Below are positions 24,072-32,240 of a DNA stretch of 64,000 nucleotides, piece by piece (position 1 is the first letter of the stretch; every line of letters starts with the position of its first letter). The stretch spans positions 62,001 to 126,000 of the forward strand of contig JACKJW010000001.1 in the NCBI GenBank assembly GCA_020637755.1, written 5' to 3'. The notes beneath the pieces were generated by a model. The model searched no databases and was not told the origin of the DNA. It saw only the letters and a program-made list of their open reading frames with translations. This stretch comes from Brucellaceae bacterium. GTDB taxonomy: Bacteria > Pseudomonadota > Alphaproteobacteria > Rhizobiales > Rhizobiaceae. The position numbers were made by a program, and so were the translations under genes.

Positions 24072-24408
24072 TGCCCTTGTCCTTCATGCCGTCCATCACA
24101 AATGCATCCAGCCGGTCGAGGCGGGCCTCCCACAGCGCCCGCTGCGCGTCGAGCCAGCTGCGCACCGGAGCAAGCGCCGCCGGCACAATGGCGCAGGTGC
24201 GCACGCGCCCGTCTTTCGATGTTGCAATCAGGCCTGCACCTTCAAGCACAGCAAGGTGCCGCATCACGGTCGGCAGTTTCAGGCCCGTCGGGCCCGCAAG
24301 CTCCGTCACCTGTGCGGGTCCCAGCGCAAGCCGTTCCAGCATGGAACGCCGTGTCGGGTCGGCGAGCGCCTGGAACAGACGGGAGAGGTCAGGATCATGC
24401 TTAGCCAT
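24064..24408 (-). CDS. ArsR-family regulator
   Basis: 114 residues from the ATG at 24408 (MAKHDPDLSRLFQALADPTR). It shows the winged-helix pattern ADPTRRSMLERLALGPAQV and LKLPTVMRHLAVLEGAGLI without the metal-binding ELCVCDL motif of arsenic sensors, so it belongs to the metal-independent group linked to AHSA1 proteins. It overlaps the SRPBCC gene by eight bases (one operon). Repeated GCTAA-S-TAT elements just upstream may be its own operator. Confidence 0.92.
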   Translation of the reverse strand: MAKHDPDLSRLFQALADPTRRSMLERLALGPAQVTELAGPTGLKLPTVMRHLAVLEGAGLIATSKDGRVRTCAIVPAALAPVRSWLDAQRALWEARLDRLDAFVMDGMKDKGNE

Positions 24409-24411
24409 GTC

Positions 24412-24469
24412 GCTAACTATCATGGGCCGAAGAGCGGCGCAAGTCATACTTCGATTGTTTGCTAAGTAT
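24412..24469. promoter_or_regulatory. Two direct GCTAA(C/G)TAT repeats upstream of arsR
   Basis: GCTAACTAT at 24412-24420 and GCTAAGTAT at 24461-24469, 49 bp apart in the divergent arsR-mscS gap. The first touches the arsR ribosome-binding region, as expected for an autorepressor operator. The role is inferred from repetition and position. Confidence 0.4.
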
Positions 24470-24557
24470 TTCCGCCCGTGTGACTGGTCCCGGCCTCTGG
24501 ACATTCCGCCGCTGCACCGTTTCAATGGCCATGGGGCATGACAGGTGATTTGATCCG

Positions 24558-25892
24558 ATGCGCGCCCTCCTGCTAGCCCTTCTGCTTTTCTTGCTGCCCG
24601 CTGCCACCCTGCTACCCGCCATCGCGCAGGACGCCACCGAGCCGAACGGCCCCATCGCCACATCGGACAAGGCGCCGTCCGACCGCGACATCGACAAACG
24701 CATCGAGCAGATCCTCAACGAGCTGGACGGGCTGAAGGATGTGTTTGCCACGGTGAAGGCCGGCGTCGTGACGCTGCATGGCCATGTCGCCGAACCCGCT
24801 CTTATCAAGGAAGCCGAAAAACTCGCCGGCCGCGTAGAGGGTGTCGTTGCCGTGCGCAACGAGATCGCCGAGGAGACTTCCGTCGCCAAACGCATCGTTC
24901 CGGCCTGGGAGCGCATCCGCAACCGCACGCTCCAGATTACCTACCAGCTTCCGATGATCGGGCTGTCCGCGCTGGTGTTCGGCGTCATTGCGCTGATCGG
25001 CTTCTGGATCGCCGCGCGCCGCTGGCCCTACCAGCGCATCGCGCCCAACTCCTTCATCGCCGACCTGTTGCGCCAGATCGTGCGGCTCGCCTTCCTCGGT
25101 CTCGGCCTCGTCGTCGCACTGGACGTGCTCGGCGCCACCGCCGTGCTCGGCACCGTGCTGGGCGCAGCCGGTATCGTCGGTCTTGCCGTCGGCTTTGCCG
25201 TGCGCGACACGGTAGAGAATTACATTGCCTCCATCCTGCTATCCATCCGCCAGCCCTTCCGCCCCAACGACTGGGTGGAGATCGGAGATGAGGAAGGTTC
25301 GGTTGTCATGCTCACATCGCGTGCCACGATCCTCATGGATGCTGGCGGCAACCACGTCCGCATTCCCAATTCCACCGTGTTCAAGGGTGTCATCCGCAAT
25401 TTCACCCGCAATCCGGAGCGCCGCTTCTCCTTCACGCTTGGCCTCGATCCCGCCACCAACCAGCGTGCAGCCATGGATCTGGCAATTGCCACAATGAAGG
25501 GCCTTCCCTTCACACTCGACGACCCGGAGGCCAGCGCCTGGATTTGCGAGGTGGCCGACAGCGCCGTCATCATCCAGTTCACCGCGTGGGTGGACCAGTC
25601 CTCCACCAGCTTCGTTCAGGCAAAATCCGAGGCGATCCGCCTGGTCAAGCACGCGCTGGAAACGGCGGGCTTCGGCCTGCCGGAGCCGGGCTACCGCGTC
25701 ATTCTTGAAAGCGGGGTTCCAGCCATGGCATCCAAGGGCAAGCCGAAATCCGAGCCACTTGCCAGCAGCGAAGCCGCCGGCGCCGCCGATACCTCCGCCG
25801 ACGACACGATTGCGCGCAAGGTGGAGGAAGAGCGCGCCCATTCCGACGTCAACGACCTGCTGGACGAACGTGCCAGCCAGGAGATCGGCTGA
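24558..25892 (+). CDS. BON-domain MscS-type mechanosensitive channel
   Basis: 444 residues. Signal peptide (about 1-24), then a periplasmic BON domain (about 47-112; VKAGVVTLHGHVAEPALIKE, RVEGVVAVRNEI), membrane segments (about 132-154 and 170-215) and the MscS pore and beta domain (AAGIVGLAVGFAVRDTVENY; QPFRPNDWVEIGDEEG; ILMDAGGNHVRIPNSTVFKG). MscS channels release solutes on hypo-osmotic shock. The BON domain, usually a lipid-interacting module, may couple the channel to the outer membrane or peptidoglycan. The tail from ~400 is charged and disordered. Confidence 0.9.
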   Translation: MRALLLALLLFLLPAATLLPAIAQDATEPNGPIATSDKAPSDRDIDKRIEQILNELDGLKDVFATVKAGVVTLHGHVAEPALIKEAEKLAGRVEGVVAVRNEIAEETSVAKRIVPAWERIRNRTLQITYQLPMIGLSALVFGVIALIGFWIAARRWPYQRIAPNSFIADLLRQIVRLAFLGLGLVVALDVLGATAVLGTVLGAAGIVGLAVGFAVRDTVENYIASILLSIRQPFRPNDWVEIGDEEGSVVMLTSRATILMDAGGNHVRIPNSTVFKGVIRNFTRNPERRFSFTLGLDPATNQRAAMDLAIATMKGLPFTLDDPEASAWICEVADSAVIIQFTAWVDQSSTSFVQAKSEAIRLVKHALETAGFGLPEPGYRVILESGVPAMASKGKPKSEPLASSEAAGAADTSADDTIARKVEEERAHSDVNDLLDERASQEIG

Positions 25893-26025
25893 GACAAATC
25901 TTGCCACTTTGGGGCGCAGGGCGTTAACCGCCCGTGCAATCGGTTGATTGACTTGTTCATCCAGCACGCCACATTCCTTGCACTGGAGTGAAAAGGCCGG
26001 CTGGTGCCGGCGGCTGTGGGGCCAG

Positions 26026-27708
26026 GTGAACGAGTTCGACAAGCGCAAGATTGTCGATGCCTTGTACGGCGTCCTGTCGGACCCTGAGGCTTACGACGGT
26101 TTCGTGGATGAGCTGGCGGGCGGCTTTGACGCCATGCTGGCTGCCGATCCGGACGGAGAGACCTTTTTCGCCGAGATTGAACGCCATTTTCGCAATGCGG
26201 CCACCGTCTTCGCGCGCTTCAATTTCGCCGGCGTCAACCAGTCTCCCCGGCAAGCGGACGGCCAGCCTTTCCCGGTGCTCAGGCTGTCGGCCGAAGGACG
26301 CATCCTGACAGCCAATGAAGCGGCAGCGCGCCATCTTGGCGCAAGCCCTGGCATGACACTGGACGACCTGCCGCTGGATGCCGATGCCTTTGCGACCGCG
26401 CGCCACATGCTGGCAGCCCGGCGCGGCACGGTTCCCTGCAATGCCTTTGCCTTCCTGCCCGCATGGAGCCACGATGACGAAAGCCGCCTCGTCCTGATGA
26501 TGAGCTGCGCGCCGGAACCCGGTCACTGGCAATTGCAAGCCATCACCATCGGCTGGCGGGCCGATGTCGGTGAACAGCTTGCGCGCGCCTTCTCGCTGAC
26601 CAATGCCGAAATCGATCTCCTCGAAACGATTGTGCGCGGGCGCACCCTGCAGGATTTCGCGATGGCGCGCGGCAGATCGATTGCCACCGTGCGGACTCAG
26701 GCCAAATCGCTGCTGCGCAAGACCGAGGCCAGCTCCCAGTTGGAACTGGTGCGCATGTTCTCTGCCATGAGCCTGGCGCTCGGCCGGACGCTGCCGCCAC
26801 CCTCCACCGCGGAAAGCTCCCTTGTGCCGGCCGGCAGGGGACGGCACATCGAGGTTACCTGCTGGGGCCCTGCGGGCGGGCGGCCTGTCGTTCTTGTCCA
26901 TGGGCTGGCCACCGGTGTCGAGCCCCCGCCCGGCGCGCTGGCAAGCCTTGAGGCGCACAACATTCGCCTCGTGGCACCATGGCGTGCCTCCTTCTCCGGC
27001 AGCACGGCTTCGGGAGGCAGTCACGGTGAGGCGAGACGGCAGGCGACGGCCGATCTGTCCTGCGTGCTGGACCATCTTTCGATTGCCGGTGCGACACTGC
27101 TGGCGCGCGATTCCGGCCTGCTCTATGCGGGCCATGCCGCGCTGAACCTGCCGGGCCGCGTCACCGGCATTCTGTCCGTCACCTCCAACCTGCCCTGGCG
27201 CTTTGCCCGCCAGCTGGAAGGCATCGCCAAGCTGCAGCGCATGTTCGCCTATTCCGCGCGCTATTTTCCTCTGGCCCTGCCCGTTCTGGCGCGCGGCGCC
27301 ATGGAGCTGGTACACAACGGCAAGCTGGACCAGTTGCTGGAAAGCCTGTTCGGCCAAGTCCCTGCAGACCGTTCCGCCATCGCCGATCCGCAGGTGCGCG
27401 CCGCGCTGCAGAACGGCTTTGAGGCAACCTTCCGGCAGGGCACCAAGGCCTACGAAACCGATGCCCGGCTGACCGCGCTGGATTGGTCGGCAGACAGCCT
27501 GAAAGGCATGCCAGTGCCCGTTCGCCTGCTGCACGGCACACTCGACCGGGTGACCCTGCTGCGCGACGTGCACGAACTCGCCGCCCTGCATCCGCTGATG
27601 GCTGTGGAAACCGTGACCGGTGCCGGACAGTTGCTCTGGTACACCCATTGGGGCCGGGTGATCGCAAGCCTTTCGGCCTTCCTCGACGAATCCAGCAGGG
27701 CGGCCTGA
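26026..27708 (+). CDS. LuxR-type HTH / alpha-beta-hydrolase fusion regulator
   Basis: 560 residues from a GTG at 26026; the frame is open 26 codons further but that part looks noncoding. Order: PAS-like region (about 83-180), LuxR HTH (about 183-245; FSLTNAEIDLLETIVRGRTL, ARGRSIATVRTQAKSLLRKT), alpha-beta-hydrolase (about 275-555; VVLVHGLATG). The nucleophile elbow is A-R-D-S-G (360-364), placing Asp362 where most hydrolases have Ser; the acid Asp507 is kept (LLHGTLDRVT) but the usual GxGH His is Gln535 (GAGQLLWYTHWG). The hydrolase half may therefore be a ligand sensor rather than an enzyme. Confidence 0.8.
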   Translation: MNEFDKRKIVDALYGVLSDPEAYDGFVDELAGGFDAMLAADPDGETFFAEIERHFRNAATVFARFNFAGVNQSPRQADGQPFPVLRLSAEGRILTANEAAARHLGASPGMTLDDLPLDADAFATARHMLAARRGTVPCNAFAFLPAWSHDDESRLVLMMSCAPEPGHWQLQAITIGWRADVGEQLARAFSLTNAEIDLLETIVRGRTLQDFAMARGRSIATVRTQAKSLLRKTEASSQLELVRMFSAMSLALGRTLPPPSTAESSLVPAGRGRHIEVTCWGPAGGRPVVLVHGLATGVEPPPGALASLEAHNIRLVAPWRASFSGSTASGGSHGEARRQATADLSCVLDHLSIAGATLLARDSGLLYAGHAALNLPGRVTGILSVTSNLPWRFARQLEGIAKLQRMFAYSARYFPLALPVLARGAMELVHNGKLDQLLESLFGQVPADRSAIADPQVRAALQNGFEATFRQGTKAYETDARLTALDWSADSLKGMPVPVRLLHGTLDRVTLLRDVHELAALHPLMAVETVTGAGQLLWYTHWGRVIASLSAFLDESSRAA

Positions 27709-27733
27709 CCGCCCCGCCGGTTCCGGTCCGCAC

Positions 27734-29029
27734 TCACTTGTAAATGCTGAGCTTGTCCTTGCTTTCCCCACGCGCCTTTTGTGCCGCATCCACCTGCTCC
27801 TGCGTCAGGTCCGTTTCCCGCATGGAGATGGAACGCATGGCATCGAGAACGGCGAGCTTCTCCAGTGTCGCCGCCGTCGCCTTCGTACCCGACAGGTCCA
27901 CCGAATAGAGCTTCGGCATGGAAAGCCCTGCCATGCCGGCATCGCTGATCGCGGTCTTGTTGAGCTGCAGATATTTCATCTCGGGCATGGCGGACATGGC
28001 CTTCATGCCTTCATCACCGATCAGCGTTTCGCTGAGGTAAAGCGATTCCAGCGTTTTCAACCCGGCGATTTGCGCGGCAACCCCGTCTCCGGCCTTCGTT
28101 TCGGAAAGGGTGAGCTGCGTCAGCACAGGAAACTTGTCGAGACCCTTCACGGTCGCATCGCTCACCAGACTGCGTTGCAGAGACAGGCGCTCCAGCGAGA
28201 TCGCATTGGCCAGCGCCTCCAGGCCCGAACCGTCGATCAGCGTATCGTCGAGATACAGCTCCTGCAGGCTCACCATGGAGCCGAGCGCGTCCAGGCCCTT
28301 GTCGGTCACGCTGTCGACCTTGTTGAGCCGGAGCGATTCCAGCGACGAATTTCCCCGGAACGCTTCGAGCACAGTGTCATCGGCCCACGTCTCGCCAAGG
28401 TCGAGCTTCTTCAGCTTCTTCAGCTTGGCGAGGCTTGCAAGTCCGGCAGGTGTCATGCCGCGGGCGCGTTGGAGGTCAAGTTCCTCCAGCTGCGTCATCC
28501 CGGAAAGCGCGGCCAATCCCTCGTCACCCACCACAACGTCATAGAGGTTGAGACGGCGGATCGAGCGTGACTGCGCAATCGCCGCAATGCCCTTGGGTGT
28601 CAGTCCCCGAACCGAGCCGAGGTTCAGTTCCTCCAGGCCGTCCATCTGGCCCAGCACCGCCGCGCCCTCGTCCGTGATGTGCAGGCCGCGCAGGGTCAGC
28701 CGCTCCATGGAGGGAAATTCCGCCAGCGACGCCACGATGGCCGGTGTCAACTCACGCCGCCCGCCAAGGTCCAGCGAGGAGAGCTTCGGCAGACCCGCCA
28801 TCAGCGCGATATCCGCATCAGAAACGCGGACCTCCCACGGCAGGGACAGGTAGCTCATCTTGATGAGGTTCTGGGGCGTCGGCTCCTCATTGGAAACCTT
28901 CAGCCCCAACTCCTTGAAACGGGTGACAAGGCCATTGATGTCGAGGGCCTCAGCGGGAACGCTGGCCAGCACGCCGGCGGTGAGGACGGAGGCGCAGACC
29001 AGGCTGCGCAGGCGGTTCGTGACGATCAT
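27734..29029 (-). CDS. Exported leucine-rich-repeat protein
   Basis: 431 residues from the ATG at 29029, with a signal peptide (LRSLVCASVLTAGVLASVPA). From about residue 75 to 400 it consists of roughly thirteen LRRs of 23-25 residues, with units such as LPKLSSLDLGGRRELTPAIV, MTQLEELDLQRARGMTPAGL and MPEMKYLQLNKTAISDAGMA. LRR solenoids are protein-binding surfaces. No anchor is visible, so a periplasmic or secreted location is likely. It follows the TMEM43-like gene by 76 bp on the same strand, suggesting joint expression. Confidence 0.82.
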   Translation of the reverse strand: MIVTNRLRSLVCASVLTAGVLASVPAEALDINGLVTRFKELGLKVSNEEPTPQNLIKMSYLSLPWEVRVSDADIALMAGLPKLSSLDLGGRRELTPAIVASLAEFPSMERLTLRGLHITDEGAAVLGQMDGLEELNLGSVRGLTPKGIAAIAQSRSIRRLNLYDVVVGDEGLAALSGMTQLEELDLQRARGMTPAGLASLAKLKKLKKLDLGETWADDTVLEAFRGNSSLESLRLNKVDSVTDKGLDALGSMVSLQELYLDDTLIDGSGLEALANAISLERLSLQRSLVSDATVKGLDKFPVLTQLTLSETKAGDGVAAQIAGLKTLESLYLSETLIGDEGMKAMSAMPEMKYLQLNKTAISDAGMAGLSMPKLYSVDLSGTKATAATLEKLAVLDAMRSISMRETDLTQEQVDAAQKARGESKDKLSIYK

Positions 29030-29105
29030 GTCATGCTCCCTGCAAGTGTGTGGTTTGGCCCCGTGAATGGTGGCGCGGGGAACCGGCCCCCGCGCATGCG
29101 GCAAG

Positions 29106-30299
29106 TCAGGCGGGCTGCGCCTCCGCATCCCGGTTGGCCTTGGCGCGGCCCTTGCCGAGCTTGAAAACCGCAATGGCAATGAGCGCGCCAATGGCAATGA
29201 TCGACCAGCCGAGAAGCGGCCGGTACCAGATCCAGGCCGTGCCGATGGTGATCGTTCCGATCACGGCTGTCAGTGCCAGCGCTGCCATGCCCGTGGCGAA
29301 GCGGAACACGTCGCCGACAAAGGGAATGACGTCGCCGATCACGCCGATCACCGCGAAGATCATGCGGAAGCCGATCAGCATGGCGATCAGGCCCACCGCC
29401 CGGATGATCCAGGTCATGGTGCTGTTGGCGGCGATGTCGGCATCGAACATGTCCTTGGCCGATGCGATACCGGCGCGCACCGAGCCAATCTTCACGCCGT
29501 TGCTGGCGGTGAAATAGTCGAGCGAGCCATTATCCAGCCTGCCATAGGCGCTGGCCGTGTCGGCCGACACCGCCTCGAAGCTGATGCGCAGGTCACCCAC
29601 CTGCGGCGAGGACGGGTTCTGGCCGATGAAATAGGTCGTGTCGCTGGCCGTGACCGGATTGGCAAGGCCGATGGCGGACTTTACCGCCTCGCCACGCGCC
29701 GCGTCCGCGGCAATGGCGCGGCGTTCGCCAAGGCCCGCAATGCGCCCGCCGGGAAGCGAGATGGCCCCCACCTTGCCCGATTTGGCGTCGGTCGTGGCCG
29801 AGCGCACCGGCATGGCCGGGTTCTCATGACCGGCGGGCTTCTTGAAGTTTTGCGAATTGACCGGCCCTTCAGCCCATTCTGTGCTGTAGGAATAGGTCGT
29901 GACGGTTTCCTCGCCACCGCCAAGCTTCTTGCGCGTTTCGGAGCGCGAGCTTTCCTTCCACTGGAACATCTCCACCTTGCGCACCAGCCGGTTGGCATTG
30001 GCCGGAGCGCTGACAAAGCCAAATTGCGGATCGGACAGGGTTCCATCCACCTTCAGCGGGCCGGAAAAATGCACCAGCTTGCCGTTGGCATCTGCACCGG
30101 GATTGGCCGGATCGATGGTGATGACCTGGCCCGAACCCTCTTCCAGCGCGCGCGCCGTGTGAACCGCCCGGCCCTCGTTCCAGAACAGGCCGGCAATGGA
30201 GGCCAGCACCAGCACGATGCCCACAAGGATGCCTGAAAACGCGCCGCCGATGCGCGAGAACCAGGAGCGGTGGGTGACTTCTGTAAATTCGTCGGCCAT
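29106..30299 (-). CDS. TMEM43-family membrane protein
   Basis: 397 residues from the ATG at 30299 (MADEFTEVTHRSWFSRIGGA). One membrane helix near the N-terminus (about 17-40), a large extracytoplasmic domain (about 45-290) and three or four helices near the C-terminus (about 297-385), the layout of the TMEM43/LUMA family. The region VRKVEMFQWKESSR and STEWAEGPVNSQNFKKPAGH match the family. The bacterial function is unknown. It is upstream of the LRR gene on the minus strand and divergent from the FAD dehydrogenase. Confidence 0.82.
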   Translation of the reverse strand: MADEFTEVTHRSWFSRIGGAFSGILVGIVLVLASIAGLFWNEGRAVHTARALEEGSGQVITIDPANPGADANGKLVHFSGPLKVDGTLSDPQFGFVSAPANANRLVRKVEMFQWKESSRSETRKKLGGGEETVTTYSYSTEWAEGPVNSQNFKKPAGHENPAMPVRSATTDAKSGKVGAISLPGGRIAGLGERRAIAADAARGEAVKSAIGLANPVTASDTTYFIGQNPSSPQVGDLRISFEAVSADTASAYGRLDNGSLDYFTASNGVKIGSVRAGIASAKDMFDADIAANSTMTWIIRAVGLIAMLIGFRMIFAVIGVIGDVIPFVGDVFRFATGMAALALTAVIGTITIGTAWIWYRPLLGWSIIAIGALIAIAVFKLGKGRAKANRDAEAQPA

Positions 30300-30493
30300 G
30301 TCGCGCCTCGCTTGCTTCGGCGCCTGCCTGCGCCCGTTGAATCGGAGCACAGGCTCGCAAAGAGATGCGGCCCGCGCTGTGCCCTTCGTCACAGCTTGGC
30401 CAAGGCAGGAAACGCGCGCTTACACCATTTGGGTGAATTGGCGGACCGCACGGCGCACAGCGCATCCTGATCGCCGCCGCAGAGCCCGCTGCC

Positions 30494-30511
30494 TCGTTCC
30501 GGGCGGAACGA
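30494..30511. promoter_or_regulatory. Palindrome in the TMEM43-FAD dehydrogenase gap
   Basis: TCGTTCCG-GG-CGGAACGA: perfect 8-bp arms with a 2-bp spacer, in the 285-bp divergent gap. Position suits an operator for either gene. Regulator unknown. Confidence 0.35.
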
Positions 30512-30544
30512 AGAGGAGCCGGCGAAGCCGTCACGCTTGATTCC

Positions 30545-30561
30545 TTTTACGTAAGCGTTAC
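30545..30561. promoter_or_regulatory. TTTTACGTAAGCGTTAC element before the FAD dehydrogenase gene
   Basis: A short dyad (GTAA-GCG-TTAC) within TTTTACGTAAGCGTTAC, ending 23 bp before the ATG. It recalls ACGT-centred sites of MerR- and TetR-type regulators of acyl-CoA and branched-chain catabolism, but the match is loose. Confidence 0.25.
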
Positions 30562-30584
30562 CCTTCGGCCCGGGAGGATGGATC

Positions 30585-32231
30585 ATGGATGCTGACGTCA
30601 TCATCGTGGGTGCCGGTCTGGCCGGGCTGGTGGCCGCCAACGAACTGGCAGAACGCGGCAAGCGCGTGATCCTGCTCGATCAGGAGGGCCGCCAGAATCT
30701 CGGCGGTCAGGCCTTCTGGTCGCTCGGCGGCCTCTTCATGGTCGATACACTCGAACAGCGCCGCATGAAGATCCGTGACAGCCTTTCCCTGGCGACACAG
30801 GACTGGATGGGCTCGGCCGCCTTTGACCGGCCGGAAGACCACTGGCCGCGCCAATGGGCGCAAGCCTATCTCGATTTCGCCGCAGGCGGGATGCGGCCAT
30901 GGCTGTACGGCCTCGGCATGCGCTGGTTCCCGGTTGTCGGCTGGGCCGAGCGCGGCGGAGCGCTCGCCACCGGGCACGGCAATTCCGTGCCGCGTTTTCA
31001 CATCACGTGGGGAACCGGACCGGGCGTCCTGAAGCCCTTCGAGGCGCGTGTGCTGGAGCATGAAAGGACTGGCCGGATCGCGCTGCGGTTCCGCCACCGC
31101 GTCTCGCGCCTCCTGACACAGGGTGGCGCGGTCACCGGCGTTGCGGGTGATATTCTTGAAGAAACGCAGGTCGCGCGCGGCCAGCAATCCTCGCGCACGG
31201 TCACGGGCGATTTTGAGCTTTCCGCCGATGCCGTGATTGTCACGTCCGGCGGCATTGGCGGCAATCATGAACTCGTCCGCTCCGTCTGGCCGGCCGGGCG
31301 CCTCGGTCCGCCGCCCGAGTTCATGGTCTCCGGTGTGCCGCATCATGTTGACGGGCGCATGTTGCAAATTGCCCGCGAGGCCGGGGCCACGACCATCAAC
31401 GATGATCGCATGTGGCACTACACCGAAGGCGTGCGCAACTGGGACCCGATCTGGCCGAACCACGGCATTCGCATCCTGCCCGGCCCCTCCTCGCTCTGGT
31501 TCGATGCGCTGGGCAACCGCATGGAAGCACCTTGCCTGCCCGGCTTCGACACGCTGGCGACTCTCAAACGCATCCTGTCCACCGGCCATGGCTGGTCATG
31601 GTTCATCCTCACCCAGTCGATCATCAAGAAGGAGTTCGCCCTCTCGGGCTCCGAGCAGAACCCGGATTTCACCTCCGGCAAATGGATGGAAGTGATCCGC
31701 TCCCGTGTGCTCAACAAGGCGGCGACCGGCCCGGTCGAGGCCTTCAAGAAGCATGGGCCGGACTTCGTGGTCGCCGATGATCTGGAGACGCTGGTCGCCG
31801 GAATGAACCGCCTGACCGGGACCCCGATGCTGGACCCCGCCCACATCCGCACGCAAGTCGAGGCGCGCGACCGGGAGATCGAAAACCCCTTCTCCAAGGA
31901 TGCCCAGGTGACCGCCATCCGCGGCGCACGCAATTATCTGGGCGACAAGCTGGTGCGCACCGCCAGGCCCCATCGCATCCTCGACCCGGACCACGGCCCG
32001 CTGATCGGCGTGAAGCTCAACATCCTCACCCGCAAGTCGCTCGGCGGCCTGCACACCGATCTCGAAGCCCGCGTCCTTGATGCTTCCGGCAACCCCGTCC
32101 CCGGCCTCTACGCGGCAGGCGAAGTGGCCGGCTTCGGGGGCGGCGGATACCACGGCTACAATGCGCTGGAAGGCACCTTTCTCGGCGGCTGCATCTTTTC
32201 CGGCAGGATCGCCGGCGAGAGGGCGGGGTGA
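30585..32231 (+). CDS. FAD-binding dehydrogenase (fumarate-reductase/KstD-like flavoprotein)
   Basis: 548 residues. The ADP-binding fold is at the N-terminus (DVIIVGAGLAGLVAANELAE) and the closing FAD contact near the C-terminus (GLYAAGEVAGFGGGGYHGYN, then LEGTFLGGCIFSGRIAG). Length and motifs match predicted oxidoreductases related to fumarate reductase and 3-ketosteroid dehydrogenase flavoproteins. No steroid genes accompany it, so the substrate is open. It has a ribosome-binding site (GGGAGGATGG) and is convergent with the next gene, 9 bp apart. Confidence 0.88.
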   Translation: MDADVIIVGAGLAGLVAANELAERGKRVILLDQEGRQNLGGQAFWSLGGLFMVDTLEQRRMKIRDSLSLATQDWMGSAAFDRPEDHWPRQWAQAYLDFAAGGMRPWLYGLGMRWFPVVGWAERGGALATGHGNSVPRFHITWGTGPGVLKPFEARVLEHERTGRIALRFRHRVSRLLTQGGAVTGVAGDILEETQVARGQQSSRTVTGDFELSADAVIVTSGGIGGNHELVRSVWPAGRLGPPPEFMVSGVPHHVDGRMLQIAREAGATTINDDRMWHYTEGVRNWDPIWPNHGIRILPGPSSLWFDALGNRMEAPCLPGFDTLATLKRILSTGHGWSWFILTQSIIKKEFALSGSEQNPDFTSGKWMEVIRSRVLNKAATGPVEAFKKHGPDFVVADDLETLVAGMNRLTGTPMLDPAHIRTQVEARDREIENPFSKDAQVTAIRGARNYLGDKLVRTARPHRILDPDHGPLIGVKLNILTRKSLGGLHTDLEARVLDASGNPVPGLYAAGEVAGFGGGGYHGYNALEGTFLGGCIFSGRIAGERAG

Positions 32232-32240
32232 TGCGGCAGT

